A stretch of 32,373 nucleotides of DNA from Chloroflexota bacterium (GCA_030447245.1 JAUJPG010000040.1:4569-36941); one strand, 5' to 3'. Positions 1 to 8,605 are shown, counted from the first letter of the stretch. Numbers and translations: made by a program. Notes: generated by a model from the letters alone, not told the origin.

Positions 1-561
1 GGAACCTGCGTCGGCGCGGCGGCCGGGTATTTCGGCGGCTGGGTCGAGGTAATCTCGATGCGGGTCACCGACGGTATGCTGGTCGTGCCAACCTTTTTTC
101 TGGCCCTGATCGTCCTGGCGGTGTTCGGCCCGAGCGCGGTGAACGTGGTGCTGGTGATCGGGCTGACCCAGTGGATGGTGGTCGCGCGGGTGGTCCGAAG
201 CGAAGTGCTGCGCACGAAACCGCAAGAGTTCGTGACGGCGGCCCGCGCGCTCGGCGCGGGCGACGGACGGATGATCGCCCGCCATGTTTTGCCGCAGGCG
301 CTGCCGTCGATCATCGTTGCCGCGTCGCTCGGGGTGGCGAACGCCATTCTGACCGAGTCGGCGCTCTCGTACCTCGGGCTCGGCATCCAGCCGCCCACGC
401 CGACCTGGGGCAACATGCTCAGCGGGGCACAAAACTTTATCTGGAATAAGCCGGACCTCGCCCTGTATCCTGGGGCGATGATCTTGCTTGCCGTGCTCGC
501 GTTCAACAGCCTGGGTGACGGGCTGCGGGATGCGCTCGACCCATTCCAGTCGCGCCGGTAG
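1..561 (+). CDS. Dipeptide/oligopeptide-type ABC transporter permease (DppC-like), 5' end missing
   Basis: This is the C-terminal part of an inner-membrane permease of the DppC/OppC type; the frame is already open at base 1, so the N-terminus lies outside the window. Visible features are a first hydrophobic segment around PTFFLALIVLAVFG, the EAA-type ATPase contact loop (AARALGAGDGRMIARHVLPQALP, about bases 238-306), the DppC-typical SALSYLGLGIQPPTPTWG segment and a last membrane helix ending LGDGLRDALDP. The family-5 solute-binding lipoprotein begins 55 bases downstream on the same strand, so the two belong to one importer operon whose ATPase and partner permease presumably lie upstream. Peptide is the commonest substrate of the family, but nickel or glycoside importers share this architecture, so the substrate is not certain. 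Confidence 0.9.
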   Translation, partial: GTCVGAAAGYFGGWVEVISMRVTDGMLVVPTFFLALIVLAVFGPSAVNVVLVIGLTQWMVVARVVRSEVLRTKPQEFVTAARALGAGDGRMIARHVLPQALPSIIVAASLGVANAILTESALSYLGLGIQPPTPTWGNMLSGAQNFIWNKPDLALYPGAMILLAVLAFNSLGDGLRDALDPFQSRR

Positions 562-616
562 CCAGCTACCGTCCGCCACGCCTCGAAGACCAGCGAGCGG
601 AAAGGACAGTCACGCC

Positions 617-2347
617 ATGAATGAGGTCCCCGCGGCACCTGTGACTCGTCGTACCTTCCTTCGAGGTGCCACCCTGCTGGCGGCCACGTCGCTGCTGGCG
701 GCCTGTGCGCCCGCCGCGTCGCAGTCCCCGGCCAAGCCGGTGGACACGAAGCCGGCGGAGGCAAAGCCGGCCGCCGGCGCGCCCACCTCGGCACCGGCGG
801 CCAAGCCGGCCGCCGAGGCGAAGCCGGCCGCCGAGGCGAAGCCCGCCGAGGGCCAGCCCAAGCGCGGCGGCCAGATGTCGCTGGCGATCATCTCCGACCC
901 CACCCTCAACCCGTTCACCTGGCCGGGTCAGTTCGCGACGGTCATGACCGCCAAGCCGCTCTGGAATACGCTCACCAAGTACGAGCCCGGCACGATGAAG
1001 GTCGTGCCGGACCTGGCGACCTCCTGGGAGCCAGCCGCGGACAACCTGTCCTGGACCTTCAAGCTGCGCCAGAACGTGGAGTGGCACGACGGCCGGCCAT
1101 TTACCGCCGCCGACGTGAAGTTCACACTCGAGAACATCGTCAATCCGAACGTCAACGCGCTGTTCCGGACCAACCTGACCGGCCTGAAGGAAGTGCAGGT
1201 GGTCGACGACTCGACCGTCAAGGTGATCCTCGACCAGCCGTACGCGTCGCTGCCGATCCAGCTCGGCTACAACATCGCGATGGCGCCCAAGCACCTGCTC
1301 GACGGCCAGGACCTGAACACGCTGTCTGAGTACGTCCAGCGCCCGATCGGCACCGGCCCCTTCAAGGTCAAAGAGATCGTCAAGGGCAGCTACGTCTCGA
1401 TGGAGGCGAACCCTGACTACTACGAGGGGCCGCCGAACCTCGACGGGCTCGTGTTCAAGATCGTCCCGGAGATCAACACCCAGGTGGCCCAGCTCCGCAC
1501 CGGTGAGCTCGACCTGGCGCTGATCGAGCCGGCCAACAAGGACACCCTGAGGAATCAGCAGAACCTGGACTTCCTGACCGTAGAACAGCCGAACACCTTC
1601 TACTTCTGCCTGAATAACGCCCGCGAGCCGTTCACCGACAAGCGCGTTCGCCTGGCTCTGACCCTCGGCTCCAACCGCCAGCTGATGGTGGAGCGTATCC
1701 TCCGCGGCGAGGCGCCGGTCGCGGCCGGGCCGTACGGAGCAGCGTTCGGCGAGTTCCAGAATAAGGAGCTCAAGCCGTACCCGTACGATCCCGAAAGGGC
1801 CAAGCAGTTGCTCGCCGAGGCCGGCTGGATACCGGGCGCCGACGGCATCGCGGAGAAGGACGGCAAGAAGATGTCGTTCGGCTTCATGGTCGACAAAGGC
1901 AACCCGACCCGCGAACAGATGGCGCTCGCGCTGCAACAGGACTGGAAGCGGATCGGCGTCGACATCCAGATCGACATCGTCGAGTTCAACGTCTACTTGC
2001 AGCGCGGTAATCAGCGGCCGGGCGACTACGATGCCCGAACCGGCTGGCGGATCACCGCGCCGGACCCTGACAAGACCCCCGAGTACACCACCGACGGCGG
2101 CAATAACCACTACATGTACTCGAACCCCGAAGTGGACCGACTGATGGCCCAGGGGCGCGGCGAGTCGGACCAACAGAAGCGGGTCGAGATCTACCACCGC
2201 ATCCAGCAGATCATGTATGACGACCTGCCGATCATCTGGGTCTACTACTGGACCGAGATCGTCGCCCTCAACAAGGCGATCAACGGCCTGCCCCCGATGG
2301 GAATCCGAGACTCGCTGACCTATACCAACAAGCTCTGGCGCGCCTAG
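617..2347 (+). CDS. ABC transporter substrate-binding lipoprotein, family 5 (peptide type)
   Basis: This 576-residue extracellular solute-binding protein (SBP_bac_5) delivers substrate to the DppC-like permease encoded just upstream. The ATG at 617 is preceded by a purine-rich GGAAAGGACAG site. The N-terminus carries a twin-arginine-like motif (RRTFLRG, residues 11-17), a hydrophobic stretch and a lipobox ending at Cys30 (SLLAAC), so the protein is probably exported folded and lipid-anchored. Residues 31-85 are a low-complexity Ala/Pro/Lys/Glu linker with repeated PAAEAK units, common in Chloroflexota lipoproteins. The binding domain follows, with family hallmarks such as LATSWEPAADNLSWTFKLR and WHDGRPFTAADVKFT. 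The stop lies 3 bases from the end of the convergent aroM-like gene. Peptide is likely as substrate given the peptidases next door; this is inference. Confidence 0.93.
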   Translation: MNEVPAAPVTRRTFLRGATLLAATSLLAACAPAASQSPAKPVDTKPAEAKPAAGAPTSAPAAKPAAEAKPAAEAKPAEGQPKRGGQMSLAIISDPTLNPFTWPGQFATVMTAKPLWNTLTKYEPGTMKVVPDLATSWEPAADNLSWTFKLRQNVEWHDGRPFTAADVKFTLENIVNPNVNALFRTNLTGLKEVQVVDDSTVKVILDQPYASLPIQLGYNIAMAPKHLLDGQDLNTLSEYVQRPIGTGPFKVKEIVKGSYVSMEANPDYYEGPPNLDGLVFKIVPEINTQVAQLRTGELDLALIEPANKDTLRNQQNLDFLTVEQPNTFYFCLNNAREPFTDKRVRLALTLGSNRQLMVERILRGEAPVAAGPYGAAFGEFQNKELKPYPYDPERAKQLLAEAGWIPGADGIAEKDGKKMSFGFMVDKGNPTREQMALALQQDWKRIGVDIQIDIVEFNVYLQRGNQRPGDYDARTGWRITAPDPDKTPEYTTDGGNNHYMYSNPEVDRLMAQGRGESDQQKRVEIYHRIQQIMYDDLPIIWVYYWTEIVALNKAINGLPPMGIRDSLTYTNKLWRA

Positions 2348-2350
2348 CGT

Positions 2351-3067
2351 TCAGGCCGGAATGGCGACGGCCTCCCGGATGGCGACGCCAGTGGCGACCT
2401 CCGCGACCACGCGCCCGAGCAACGCCTGGGCGAGGATGACGGGGCGTTCCACGACGTTCTGGACCGCCTCGCGCATTCGCTCGTCCATCCCGACGCAGGT
2501 CATCCAGACCAGCTCGACGTCCTGAGCGCGGAGCTGCTCCGCTGCCGCGCGAGCGGCGTCGATCCGCGCGTCGCCCAGGTACGGGCTCGCCGAGGTCACC
2601 CGCGCGTCGATCCCCAGACCAGCGTAGCGGCGCGTCTCGCCCTCAACCTGGCCACCGTCTGGCTTGATGATCCCGAGCCGCCGCCCAGCCGCGAGCGCCG
2701 TAACGATGTTGGGAAAGAGCTTGCCAGGGTTGACGATCAGCGTGTCTGACCTCACCGCTGACCAGTCGGCCCCGCACAGCATGACCACGAATTTGGCACC
2801 CTGGGCCGTCAGGTCATCCACGCACCGCTGCATCCGCGGCAGGATCGCCCGGTGCGACAGCAGGGTTGACGATCCGTCGCGCAGGCGGGTGATGATCGGC
2901 TGCTCGCCGTCGGCCGGCGCCAGCGCCGCGATGTCGCTGGCGCTCAGCCCGTCCAGTGCTCCGGCCTGGACCGTCCTGACCTCCGGCCCAAGGATCCGCT
3001 CCATGGCCGGGACCACGTCGATCCGCGGCGTCTGCCCGATGGTGGCCATTCCAACGATCGTCTGCAT
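2351..3067 (-). CDS. aroM: AroM family protein
   Basis: This 238-residue protein matches the AroM family, named for the TyrR-regulated gene next to aroL in E. coli and without an established biochemical function. Diagnostic stretches are the N-terminal VGMATIGQTPRIDVVPAM and RLGIIKPDGGQVEGE in the middle. It has two cysteines in similar settings (MLCGAD and MTCVGMDE), reminiscent of the paired catalytic Cys of Asp/Glu/hydantoin racemases; this is an observation, not a demonstrated activity. A GGGAGG site precedes two candidate ATGs at 3073 and 3067; spacing is about 3 and 9 bases, so I prefer 3067. No aromatic-pathway genes are nearby. It lies upstream-facing to peptidase genes and convergent with a peptide importer, which hints at a role in amino-acid or peptide catabolism. 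Confidence 0.85.
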   Translation of the reverse strand: MQTIVGMATIGQTPRIDVVPAMERILGPEVRTVQAGALDGLSASDIAALAPADGEQPIITRLRDGSSTLLSHRAILPRMQRCVDDLTAQGAKFVVMLCGADWSAVRSDTLIVNPGKLFPNIVTALAAGRRLGIIKPDGGQVEGETRRYAGLGIDARVTSASPYLGDARIDAARAAAEQLRAQDVELVWMTCVGMDERMREAVQNVVERPVILAQALLGRVVAEVATGVAIREAVAIPA

Positions 3068-3131
3068 GTACATGGTCCTCCCGAATTGCGTGCGCCACCG
3101 ACCAGGATCACGCGTTTCCGGCTCTCCCACC

Positions 3132-3137
3132 AGTATA
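3132..3137 (-). promoter_or_regulatory. Possible -10 box for the aroM-like gene
   Basis: On the minus strand the hexamer TATACT occurs 65 bases upstream of the chosen aroM start, in an otherwise very GC-rich stretch. No good -35 hexamer lies 17 bases upstream, so this is a suggestion only. Confidence 0.35.
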
Positions 3138-3200
3138 GGTGTGTGGTGGGGTCTGCTCGTGCTCCGCGGCCACTTGGCCCCCAAGCTGCCATCTGAACGC

Positions 3201-3359
3201 TTATACCTCCGTGCCGTTGACCGACGCAATCACATCCTCACGCCCGCCCTCAAGCGAGGGGCTGCTTTTTTCCGTTACCGCCTTGGCGGGAACAGGAAGC
3301 GTCAGCTCGGACGCGCTGGCGGGATCAGGAGCCGGGTCTCTCTGACGAGGCGACGGCAT
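3201..3359 (-). CDS. Possible small protein, 52 aa
   Basis: An ATG at 3359 opens a 52-codon frame ending in TAA at 3201-3203. It overlaps the last 58 bases of the small gene at 3302-3538 in another frame. The product starts MPSPRQRDPAPDPASASEL, is Pro/Ser/Ala-rich in its first half and ends REDVIASVNGTEV. I recognise no family. It may be a small translationally coupled protein, or a chance frame in GC-rich sequence; the long overlap and lack of a clear ribosome site argue for caution. Confidence 0.25.
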   Translation of the reverse strand: MPSPRQRDPAPDPASASELTLPVPAKAVTEKSSPSLEGGREDVIASVNGTEV

Positions 3360-3538
3360 TTCGCCTTGTCGTTGGCGCCCTCGATCAAAGCATGGGCAGG
3401 ATGATCCGGTAGAGGATCGCGTCGAACGGAGAAGCCGAGCGAACGAGCTACCCGCGCTTGGATCGTTCCCAGCCCAAAGCCCGCGCGGGGAGCGCGAGCC
3501 AGGACAGCTTCTGGCGACGTCGCCCTGGCAAGATCCAC
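3302..3538 (-). CDS. Small hypothetical protein, 78 aa
   Basis: A GTG at 3538 opens a 78-codon frame whose product looks like a genuine small protein: LARATSPEAVLARAPRAGFG, then GLGTIQARVARSLGFSVRRD, then PLPDHPAHALIEGANDKAKC and RRLVRETRLLIPP. This pattern (SVRRDPLPxxPAHALIxG followed by KxxCRRL) resembles a recurring family of uncharacterised bacterial proteins of about 80-100 residues; I recall the pattern but not a named function. The frame continues open upstream of 3538, but that part is antisense to the peptidase gene and shows no likeness to the family. It sits between the aroM-like gene and the first M28 peptidase, on the same strand. Start choice and whether the N-terminus is complete are uncertain. 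Confidence 0.5.
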   Translation of the reverse strand: MDLARATSPEAVLARAPRAGFGLGTIQARVARSLGFSVRRDPLPDHPAHALIEGANDKAKCRRLVRETRLLIPPARPS

Positions 3539-3632
3539 CGAAGTGGTAGACCGTCCTGGCGAGCCTGCCTCCGAAAGCCCATGGCGTGCTCGATCCCCAC
3601 CATGGCCCCGCTCATCCTCGGCAAGTCCGGGT

Positions 3633-5417
3633 TTACAGCCGTCCCAGGAGCGCCTCGACTTCCTCATTGGCTCGCCGGAGGGCATGGTTGACCCGGTTCC
3701 GCTGGCGGAGGAGCGCCGTTTCGAGGAAGAGGCGCTCCTGAGTGCCGCGCTCGTGCTCCGGCAGGTTCTTGGCACGCCGCAGGCCCGGCAGCATTGGGAG
3801 TTGGATCGCTGGGTCTTGCTCGAACTCGCCGGCCTCGGTGTAGAGGACCGGGTTCAGGGCCCGCGTCAACGAGAGGAGGCCGGCGTTCAGGGTCTCTGCG
3901 CGGGCGTCGTCGGAGCCGTCGGCCAGGCGGTCGCGGGCGCGATCGAGCTCCCCGAGATTGCCCTCGAGCGAGCGGGCCCGTTCGAGGGCAACGCTCAAGT
4001 CGAGTCCGCCGTGCGCGGCATCCTGGTACTCGGTCAGCTTGGATACGAAGTCGCGCGCCATGGGCGCCGTCTCGTACGGCAGCACTCGGCCGCCACACAT
4101 TCGCGCTACCAACGTGGCGTAGATCCCAGTGTCCGAGGTCAGCAGATCGAGGTCCACCTTGTCGATCAGGTCCTCGGGGCTGTGCCACCACCACGCGCCG
4201 GAGCAACCCCCGACGATCGCCCGGTCCGGGTGGTCCTCCGGCAGCATCCGGTAGACCGAGAACGAGGAGACGCCCAAGCCCCAGAACGACTGGTCGGCCG
4301 CTTTGAATGGGCGGCGAACGTTGGCGGGGGCATGGATCAAGTCGTCGACCGTCTGGTCGACCATGGATTGCATCTCGGCCATGGTGTAGCGGCAGTCGAA
4401 GACACTCGCACCACGGCAGCCAGGCCCGTCGATGTTCAGGTAACCGACACAGCCGCGGTGCAGCTCCTCCCAGTACGCATCCGCGTACCAGGCTGAACCG
4501 GCGTAGCGGCCCTGGGAGTGGCCGGACCACCATCCGAACTTGACCCCGCGCCGCAGCCCCTCGCGCCGGGTGGCCAGGATGCGGGCCACTTCGAGCAGCA
4601 CGGCGTTCGCGGTGCCGTTGTCGGTCACTCCTTCGTACCAGGAGTCGATGTGGGCCCCGACCAGCAGGAAACGGTCCTGCTCGACCGTCCCCGGGATGGT
4701 CGCGATCGGCTGGGTGATCCTCTCGGGGCCGGTAAAGACCTCGCCCTCGAGCTTGATCTTGACGGTTGCCCCCTGCTCGAGCAGCTTCCGGACCCGCTGG
4801 CCATCGCGGTGGCGGACGGTCATGACCGGTATCCGCACCAGCCGCGAGGCGCTCTCCGGCGTGGGGGTGCCCCAGATGCTGCTGACAGTCATCTCGTGGA
4901 GGACGTCCTCGTCGCTCGGCCAGACGTCGATCAGGGCCACTGCGCCGGCTTGCTGGGCGTACATCACGCCGTCAGGCCGTCCGCCGGTCGTCAGGACGGC
5001 CTTGCCGCGCAGGTCGGCGCTCTTGAAGTCCTCCTCACGGCCGGCGTGAGTGAAGATCATGCCACCGCGATTCTGGCTGTCCGAGCCGACCCAGACCACC
5101 TCGACTTCCAGCCCGCCGGGCGGCGTGCTGGGTGAAAAGGCGCGCGTGCGGGTCGGTAGCTCGAACCGCTCGGGCGCGATCACCTCCAGGCGCCCCGGCC
5201 CTGGCCGCGATACGAACGTCTCGTACTCGAGGACGTCGCACCTGACCCCGGCCTTCTCCATCTCCGCGGCGATGTACTCAACCGACGTACGCTCGTCCTC
5301 GGTCCCGTCAAGCCGCTGGAGCCGGTTAAAGACCTCGAGGTGTCGCTGAAGCTCGGTCGGGTCGATCGCGTCGCGAAGCTCCTGCTCGAATGAGGCAAGC
5401 TGTGGTGCCAGGGCCAT
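3633..5417 (-). CDS. M28 family metallopeptidase (first of tandem pair)
   Basis: This is a 594-residue zinc aminopeptidase-like protein. A PA-like inserted domain spans roughly residues 130-230, followed by the M28 catalytic core: H256 and D258 in GAHIDSW, D266 in TDNGTAN, D330 in YLNIDGPG and H412 in WWWHSPEDLID. The place normally held by the catalytic/bridging Glu-Glu pair reads WWSGHSQGRYAGS (residues 297-308), so neither Glu is present; the GHS version seems typical of a subfamily rather than a random loss, but activity is unproven. The N-terminus has no signal peptide, so it should be cytosolic. The ATG at 5417 follows a GGGAGGAA site with 8-base spacing. Just 64 bases separate it from the paralogous peptidase upstream, suggesting one transcript that processes imported peptides or acylated amino acids. 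Confidence 0.9.
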   Translation of the reverse strand: MALAPQLASFEQELRDAIDPTELQRHLEVFNRLQRLDGTEDERTSVEYIAAEMEKAGVRCDVLEYETFVSRPGPGRLEVIAPERFELPTRTRAFSPSTPPGGLEVEVVWVGSDSQNRGGMIFTHAGREEDFKSADLRGKAVLTTGGRPDGVMYAQQAGAVALIDVWPSDEDVLHEMTVSSIWGTPTPESASRLVRIPVMTVRHRDGQRVRKLLEQGATVKIKLEGEVFTGPERITQPIATIPGTVEQDRFLLVGAHIDSWYEGVTDNGTANAVLLEVARILATRREGLRRGVKFGWWSGHSQGRYAGSAWYADAYWEELHRGCVGYLNIDGPGCRGASVFDCRYTMAEMQSMVDQTVDDLIHAPANVRRPFKAADQSFWGLGVSSFSVYRMLPEDHPDRAIVGGCSGAWWWHSPEDLIDKVDLDLLTSDTGIYATLVARMCGGRVLPYETAPMARDFVSKLTEYQDAAHGGLDLSVALERARSLEGNLGELDRARDRLADGSDDARAETLNAGLLSLTRALNPVLYTEAGEFEQDPAIQLPMLPGLRRAKNLPEHERGTQERLFLETALLRQRNRVNHALRRANEEVEALLGRL

Positions 5418-5481
5418 GGCTCGTTCCTCCCGCTGTTTGCTGATAGTTCCAGACGATAGCCCAAATTGACGGCGGTCGACG

Positions 5482-7233
5482 TCACACCGCGAGCGACGCG
5501 AGCGTCCGATCGGCCAGGTCGCGGGCCTGCTGCATGCCGTCGGCGAGGCGGTTCCGCTGGCGCACGAGCTCGGTCAGGAGCAGGTATCGCTCGTCGGACG
5601 TCGGCGGCAGGGTGCTCACGCGGGGCAGGTCGTACAGGCCGGGCAGGACCGTGGCCTGTGCCGAGAGTCCGTAGGGATCGTGGCCGTATCGTCCGACAAC
5701 CGTCCCGCCGAGCGGGATCAGCACGCGGCTGAGCCCCTTGAGCGCAGCATTGAGAGTCGTCGCCACCTCGTTGGGCACCTCACCCGAACGGGCGTCGGCC
5801 GCCGCGTCCAGCCGCTGGACGGCTCGCAGCGCCTCGGCCGCGACCCGCGAGGCGCCCGCCAGGTCGATGCTCGCGGCGGCGGGCTCGTCGAGCAGCGTGT
5901 CCAGACGGTCGGTCATCTGGCGGACCGTTGGCGTGAAGCGGGCCGGCAAAATCGGCAAGGTCAGCAGCCCCCACAGGTAGGCAGCGTAGACTCGGAGGTG
6001 CGTCCCGAGCAGCTCTCTGTCGAGCCGCTCCATCGTGTTCTCGTCGGTGTGATGCCACCAGCCGAGGTTGCCCATCCCCATCGCCCGAATCTCGGCTTTG
6101 GTGAAAGCGGTTCGACTGGCGATGGACGGGATCCCGACGCCGAAGAACGACGTGTCGCCGATCTTGGTCAGCCGTCCCCACTCCAGCGGCATCTCGCCGA
6201 GCAGTCGGCGCTCGATCGCGGTGTGGTAGTCGCGCAGCTCGACGTCGCCACGGCTCTCCCAGAGAGTCGTGCCGAACAGGGCCGGTTGATCGATCTGAAC
6301 GTAGCCGACGGCGTTGTCGCGCAGGTCCTCCCAATTACGATCGACGAACGTGCTGGAGCCGATCATCGTGCCGGTCTCGTGACCGACCCAGAAGCCGATG
6401 ACCAGGCGCCGCCGCAGCTCTCCCGCATAGCGCTGGAAGGCGCGCGCCAGCTCGATGAAACAGGCGTTGCCCGCCGCATTGTCCGTGGCTGACTGGCCGT
6501 ACCAAGCATCCATGTGGCCGCCCAGGATGACGAGGTCGTCGCCGTCGCCGATCCGTCCGATCGCCTGGCGCAGGGTGCGCCATTCGTCGGAGCATTCGGC
6601 CCGCAGCCGCAGGCGGACCGTCCCGCGCTCGCACAGCGCTCGCAGCGCCAGACCATCGGCACGGGACACGCCGAGGCACGGAATGGTCGGCATCTCGGTC
6701 CGCATTGTCAGTCGGTCGGGGTTGCCCCAGGCCGGCTTCACCGAGCCGTACGGTAGCAACGTGCTGTCGTCGTAGCCCCAGTTGAGCATGATCGCCCCGG
6801 CCGCCCCCATGTGCGACATGATGCGGGCCTTTTCCTGGCGTGGCGGTGCGTAGGAGAGCTCAGACAGAGTCACTCGGCCCGCGATTCCCGCGGCCTCACA
6901 GCGCTCCCAGCTCCCGGTGTTCACGTCCACGAGGTCGGCCTCGACCCACTCTGGCCCGGTCGGGGCGCTATGGGCCAGGATCGTGGCCGGGATCGTCCGT
7001 TGCTTCGGACTGACGATCTCTAGCTGAGCCCGGCCCGGGAAGCTCACCAGCCCGGGATACTCCATCAGCTCCGCCGTGACACCGCTGGCTCGGAGTTGGT
7101 CGTGCATGAAGCCGGCGGCGTTCCAGGCCGAATCCGACCCCGCCAGGCGCGACGGAAACTGATGAACAATTGTCTCGATCGTCTGCCAGGCGCGGTCGGC
7201 CGACAGCTCGGCTAGCAGCTGTTCCTCGGACAT
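5482..7233 (-). CDS. M28 family metallopeptidase (second of tandem pair)
   Basis: This 583-residue paralogue of the neighbouring peptidase has the same layout: N-terminal segment, PA-like region near residues 100-210, then the M28 core with H240 and D242 (GGHMDAW), D251 (TDNAAGN), D315 (YVQIDQPA) and H394/H395 (GWWHHTDENT). The usual Glu-Glu reads FWVGHETGT, so the first Glu is His285 and only Glu286 is kept. No signal peptide is visible. GTG at 7254 is a possible earlier start, but ATG at 7233 has GGAGG five bases upstream and is preferred. It lies between the other M28 gene and the dipeptidase-like amidohydrolase on the same strand, fitting a peptide-degradation operon. Whether the two peptidases form a heteromer is open. 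Confidence 0.9.
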   Translation of the reverse strand: MSEEQLLAELSADRAWQTIETIVHQFPSRLAGSDSAWNAAGFMHDQLRASGVTAELMEYPGLVSFPGRAQLEIVSPKQRTIPATILAHSAPTGPEWVEADLVDVNTGSWERCEAAGIAGRVTLSELSYAPPRQEKARIMSHMGAAGAIMLNWGYDDSTLLPYGSVKPAWGNPDRLTMRTEMPTIPCLGVSRADGLALRALCERGTVRLRLRAECSDEWRTLRQAIGRIGDGDDLVILGGHMDAWYGQSATDNAAGNACFIELARAFQRYAGELRRRLVIGFWVGHETGTMIGSSTFVDRNWEDLRDNAVGYVQIDQPALFGTTLWESRGDVELRDYHTAIERRLLGEMPLEWGRLTKIGDTSFFGVGIPSIASRTAFTKAEIRAMGMGNLGWWHHTDENTMERLDRELLGTHLRVYAAYLWGLLTLPILPARFTPTVRQMTDRLDTLLDEPAAASIDLAGASRVAAEALRAVQRLDAAADARSGEVPNEVATTLNAALKGLSRVLIPLGGTVVGRYGHDPYGLSAQATVLPGLYDLPRVSTLPPTSDERYLLLTELVRQRNRLADGMQQARDLADRTLASLAV

Positions 7234-7314
7234 CTCATCCTCCGCGATCAACACGCTGTGTCATCCCGAGCGAAGCGAAGCACGACACGATCTTCAGGTC
7301 AGCGCGGTGGAGTC

Positions 7315-8574
7315 TCAGATTCTCGCTTCGCCTTCCCACTTGACGATCCGTCCGCCCTTGACGACGGTTGCGATCCTGTCGCCGTCGAGCGGACTCAGCG
7401 CCTCGATCTCTTCGAGCGGGTTACCGTTGACGACGATCAGGTCGGCGGCCAGGCCGGCGCGAAGCGAGCCGGTCACGTCGGAGAGAGCGAGCGCCTCGGC
7501 GGCGTGGCTCGTTGCCGCCACGATGGCCTCCATCGGCGACAGACCCGCCCGCGCGAGCATCACCAGCTCGGTGCCTGAAGTTCCGAACACGGCGACGGCA
7601 TTGCCGCCGCAGTCGCCGCCGGTGAGCAGCTTGACGCCGGAGCGCTTGGCCAGCGCGACGCGGCGCAGGCCGGAGGCCAGGTCGGGGATCTTATAGCCCT
7701 TCTGCTCTAGCTCGCGACGCCGCTCGAGCGAGTTCTGGGGTAGCCGACCTTCCTCGAGCAGCCGTTCGGTGTAGTAGCTGCCGAGCAGCGTTGGGCACAA
7801 GAAGATGTCGCGCTCGGCCATCTGGTGCGCGGTCGCTTGGTCCAGCTCGGTGCCATGCTCGATCGTCCGGGCGCCCGCCCCAACGGCGTTGCGGATGCCT
7901 CCGAGGCCGTGCGCGTGGGCGGCGGTCGGCTTCGCCCAGCGTTGTCCCTCCGATACGGCGGCCTCAACTTCTTCGGGGTGGTACTGCGCGGCCATCGGAT
8001 CGATGTCCGGAGTGGCGGTCCCACCGGTGACACCCAGGAGCTTGATCCAGTCGACGCCACGCTGGACATGCTCGCGCACCGCCTTGATCAGCCCCTCACG
8101 GCCGTCGGCGTTCATCGCGCGCGGGAAGGCGTGCCCACCGGTCGGGGTGATTCCCAGGCCGGCCACGACCATCCGTGGGCCTGGGACGAGCCCACTCTCG
8201 ATTGCGTCGCGGAGATTCAGGTCGACCCAGCCGGCCCCGCCGAGGTCGCGGACCGTTGTGAAGCCCGCCAGCAGGGTCCGGCGGGCCGCCTCGACGCCGC
8301 GCAAGGCGTGCATCCCGGGCGCCTCGTCGAGCCGGCGCGCATAGGCGTAGCCACCGACTGGCTGCACATCGCCGCCCACGTGGTGGGTGTGACAATCGAA
8401 CAGCCCAGGCAGGATCGCCCGGCCGCCCAGGTCCCAGCGTTGCTCGACCTCTGACGGAACCTCGAAATCCGTACCGACCGCCTCGATCCGGGTATCGCGG
8501 ACGAGGATTGTCGCTCCGGGCGTCTGGCTGCCTAACCCGTCGATCGCCAGCGCATTCGTGAACGCATACCGCAT
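7315..8574 (-). CDS. Amidohydrolase family protein (Xaa-dipeptidase / imidazolonepropionase-like)
   Basis: This 419-residue protein belongs to the amidohydrolase superfamily, in the group whose studied members cleave dipeptides or N-acyl amino acids (carnosinase/prolidase-like). Metal-site residues are visible in order: H62 and H64 in DCHTHHVGG, Lys178 in DWIKLLGVTGG, H220/H222 in AAHAHGLGG, H240 in RTIEHGTELD and D321 in LTGGDCGGN. The barrel is framed by the usual beta-sandwich ends (AILPGLFD; ADLIVVNGNPLEEI). No signal peptide, so cytosolic. ATG at 8574 follows GGGAGG by 5 bases and is better than an upstream start at 8601. It precedes the two M28 peptidase genes on the same strand with an 81-base gap. 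The exact substrate cannot be read from sequence. Confidence 0.9.
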   Translation of the reverse strand: MRYAFTNALAIDGLGSQTPGATILVRDTRIEAVGTDFEVPSEVEQRWDLGGRAILPGLFDCHTHHVGGDVQPVGGYAYARRLDEAPGMHALRGVEAARRTLLAGFTTVRDLGGAGWVDLNLRDAIESGLVPGPRMVVAGLGITPTGGHAFPRAMNADGREGLIKAVREHVQRGVDWIKLLGVTGGTATPDIDPMAAQYHPEEVEAAVSEGQRWAKPTAAHAHGLGGIRNAVGAGARTIEHGTELDQATAHQMAERDIFLCPTLLGSYYTERLLEEGRLPQNSLERRRELEQKGYKIPDLASGLRRVALAKRSGVKLLTGGDCGGNAVAVFGTSGTELVMLARAGLSPMEAIVAATSHAAEALALSDVTGSLRAGLAADLIVVNGNPLEEIEALSPLDGDRIATVVKGGRIVKWEGEARI

Positions 8575-8585
8575 AGGATCCTCCC

Positions 8586-8605
8586 GGGGGTGGGTCCGCA
8601 CCCCC
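8586..8605. terminator. GC-rich hairpin upstream of the amidohydrolase gene
   Basis: GGGGGTG (8586-8592) and CACCCCC (8599-8605) form a 7-bp perfect stem around a 6-base loop. There is no T-tract on either strand. It lies directly upstream of the ribosome site of the amidohydrolase gene and could end transcription coming from the oxygenase and the pseudogene, or attenuate readthrough. Confidence 0.35.

Noticed and set aside
566..2197. Long open frame of 543 codons antisense to the binding-protein gene
   Set aside because: It is a shadow of high third-position GC; the product is Arg/Val/Gly/Leu-rich without recognisable motifs. The same holds for long antisense frames over 12568-14079 and 13385-15187.
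3247..3271. CCCTC/GAGGG hairpin followed by TTTTTT on the plus strand
   Set aside because: It looks like an intrinsic terminator, but no plus-strand gene ends upstream, the stem is only 5 bp, and T-run and stem are three to five bases apart.
7258..7285. TCATCCCGAGCGAAGCGAAG resembles a dispersed intergenic repeat seen in many GC-rich genomes
   Set aside because: Only one copy is present in the window, so repeat status cannot be supported here.
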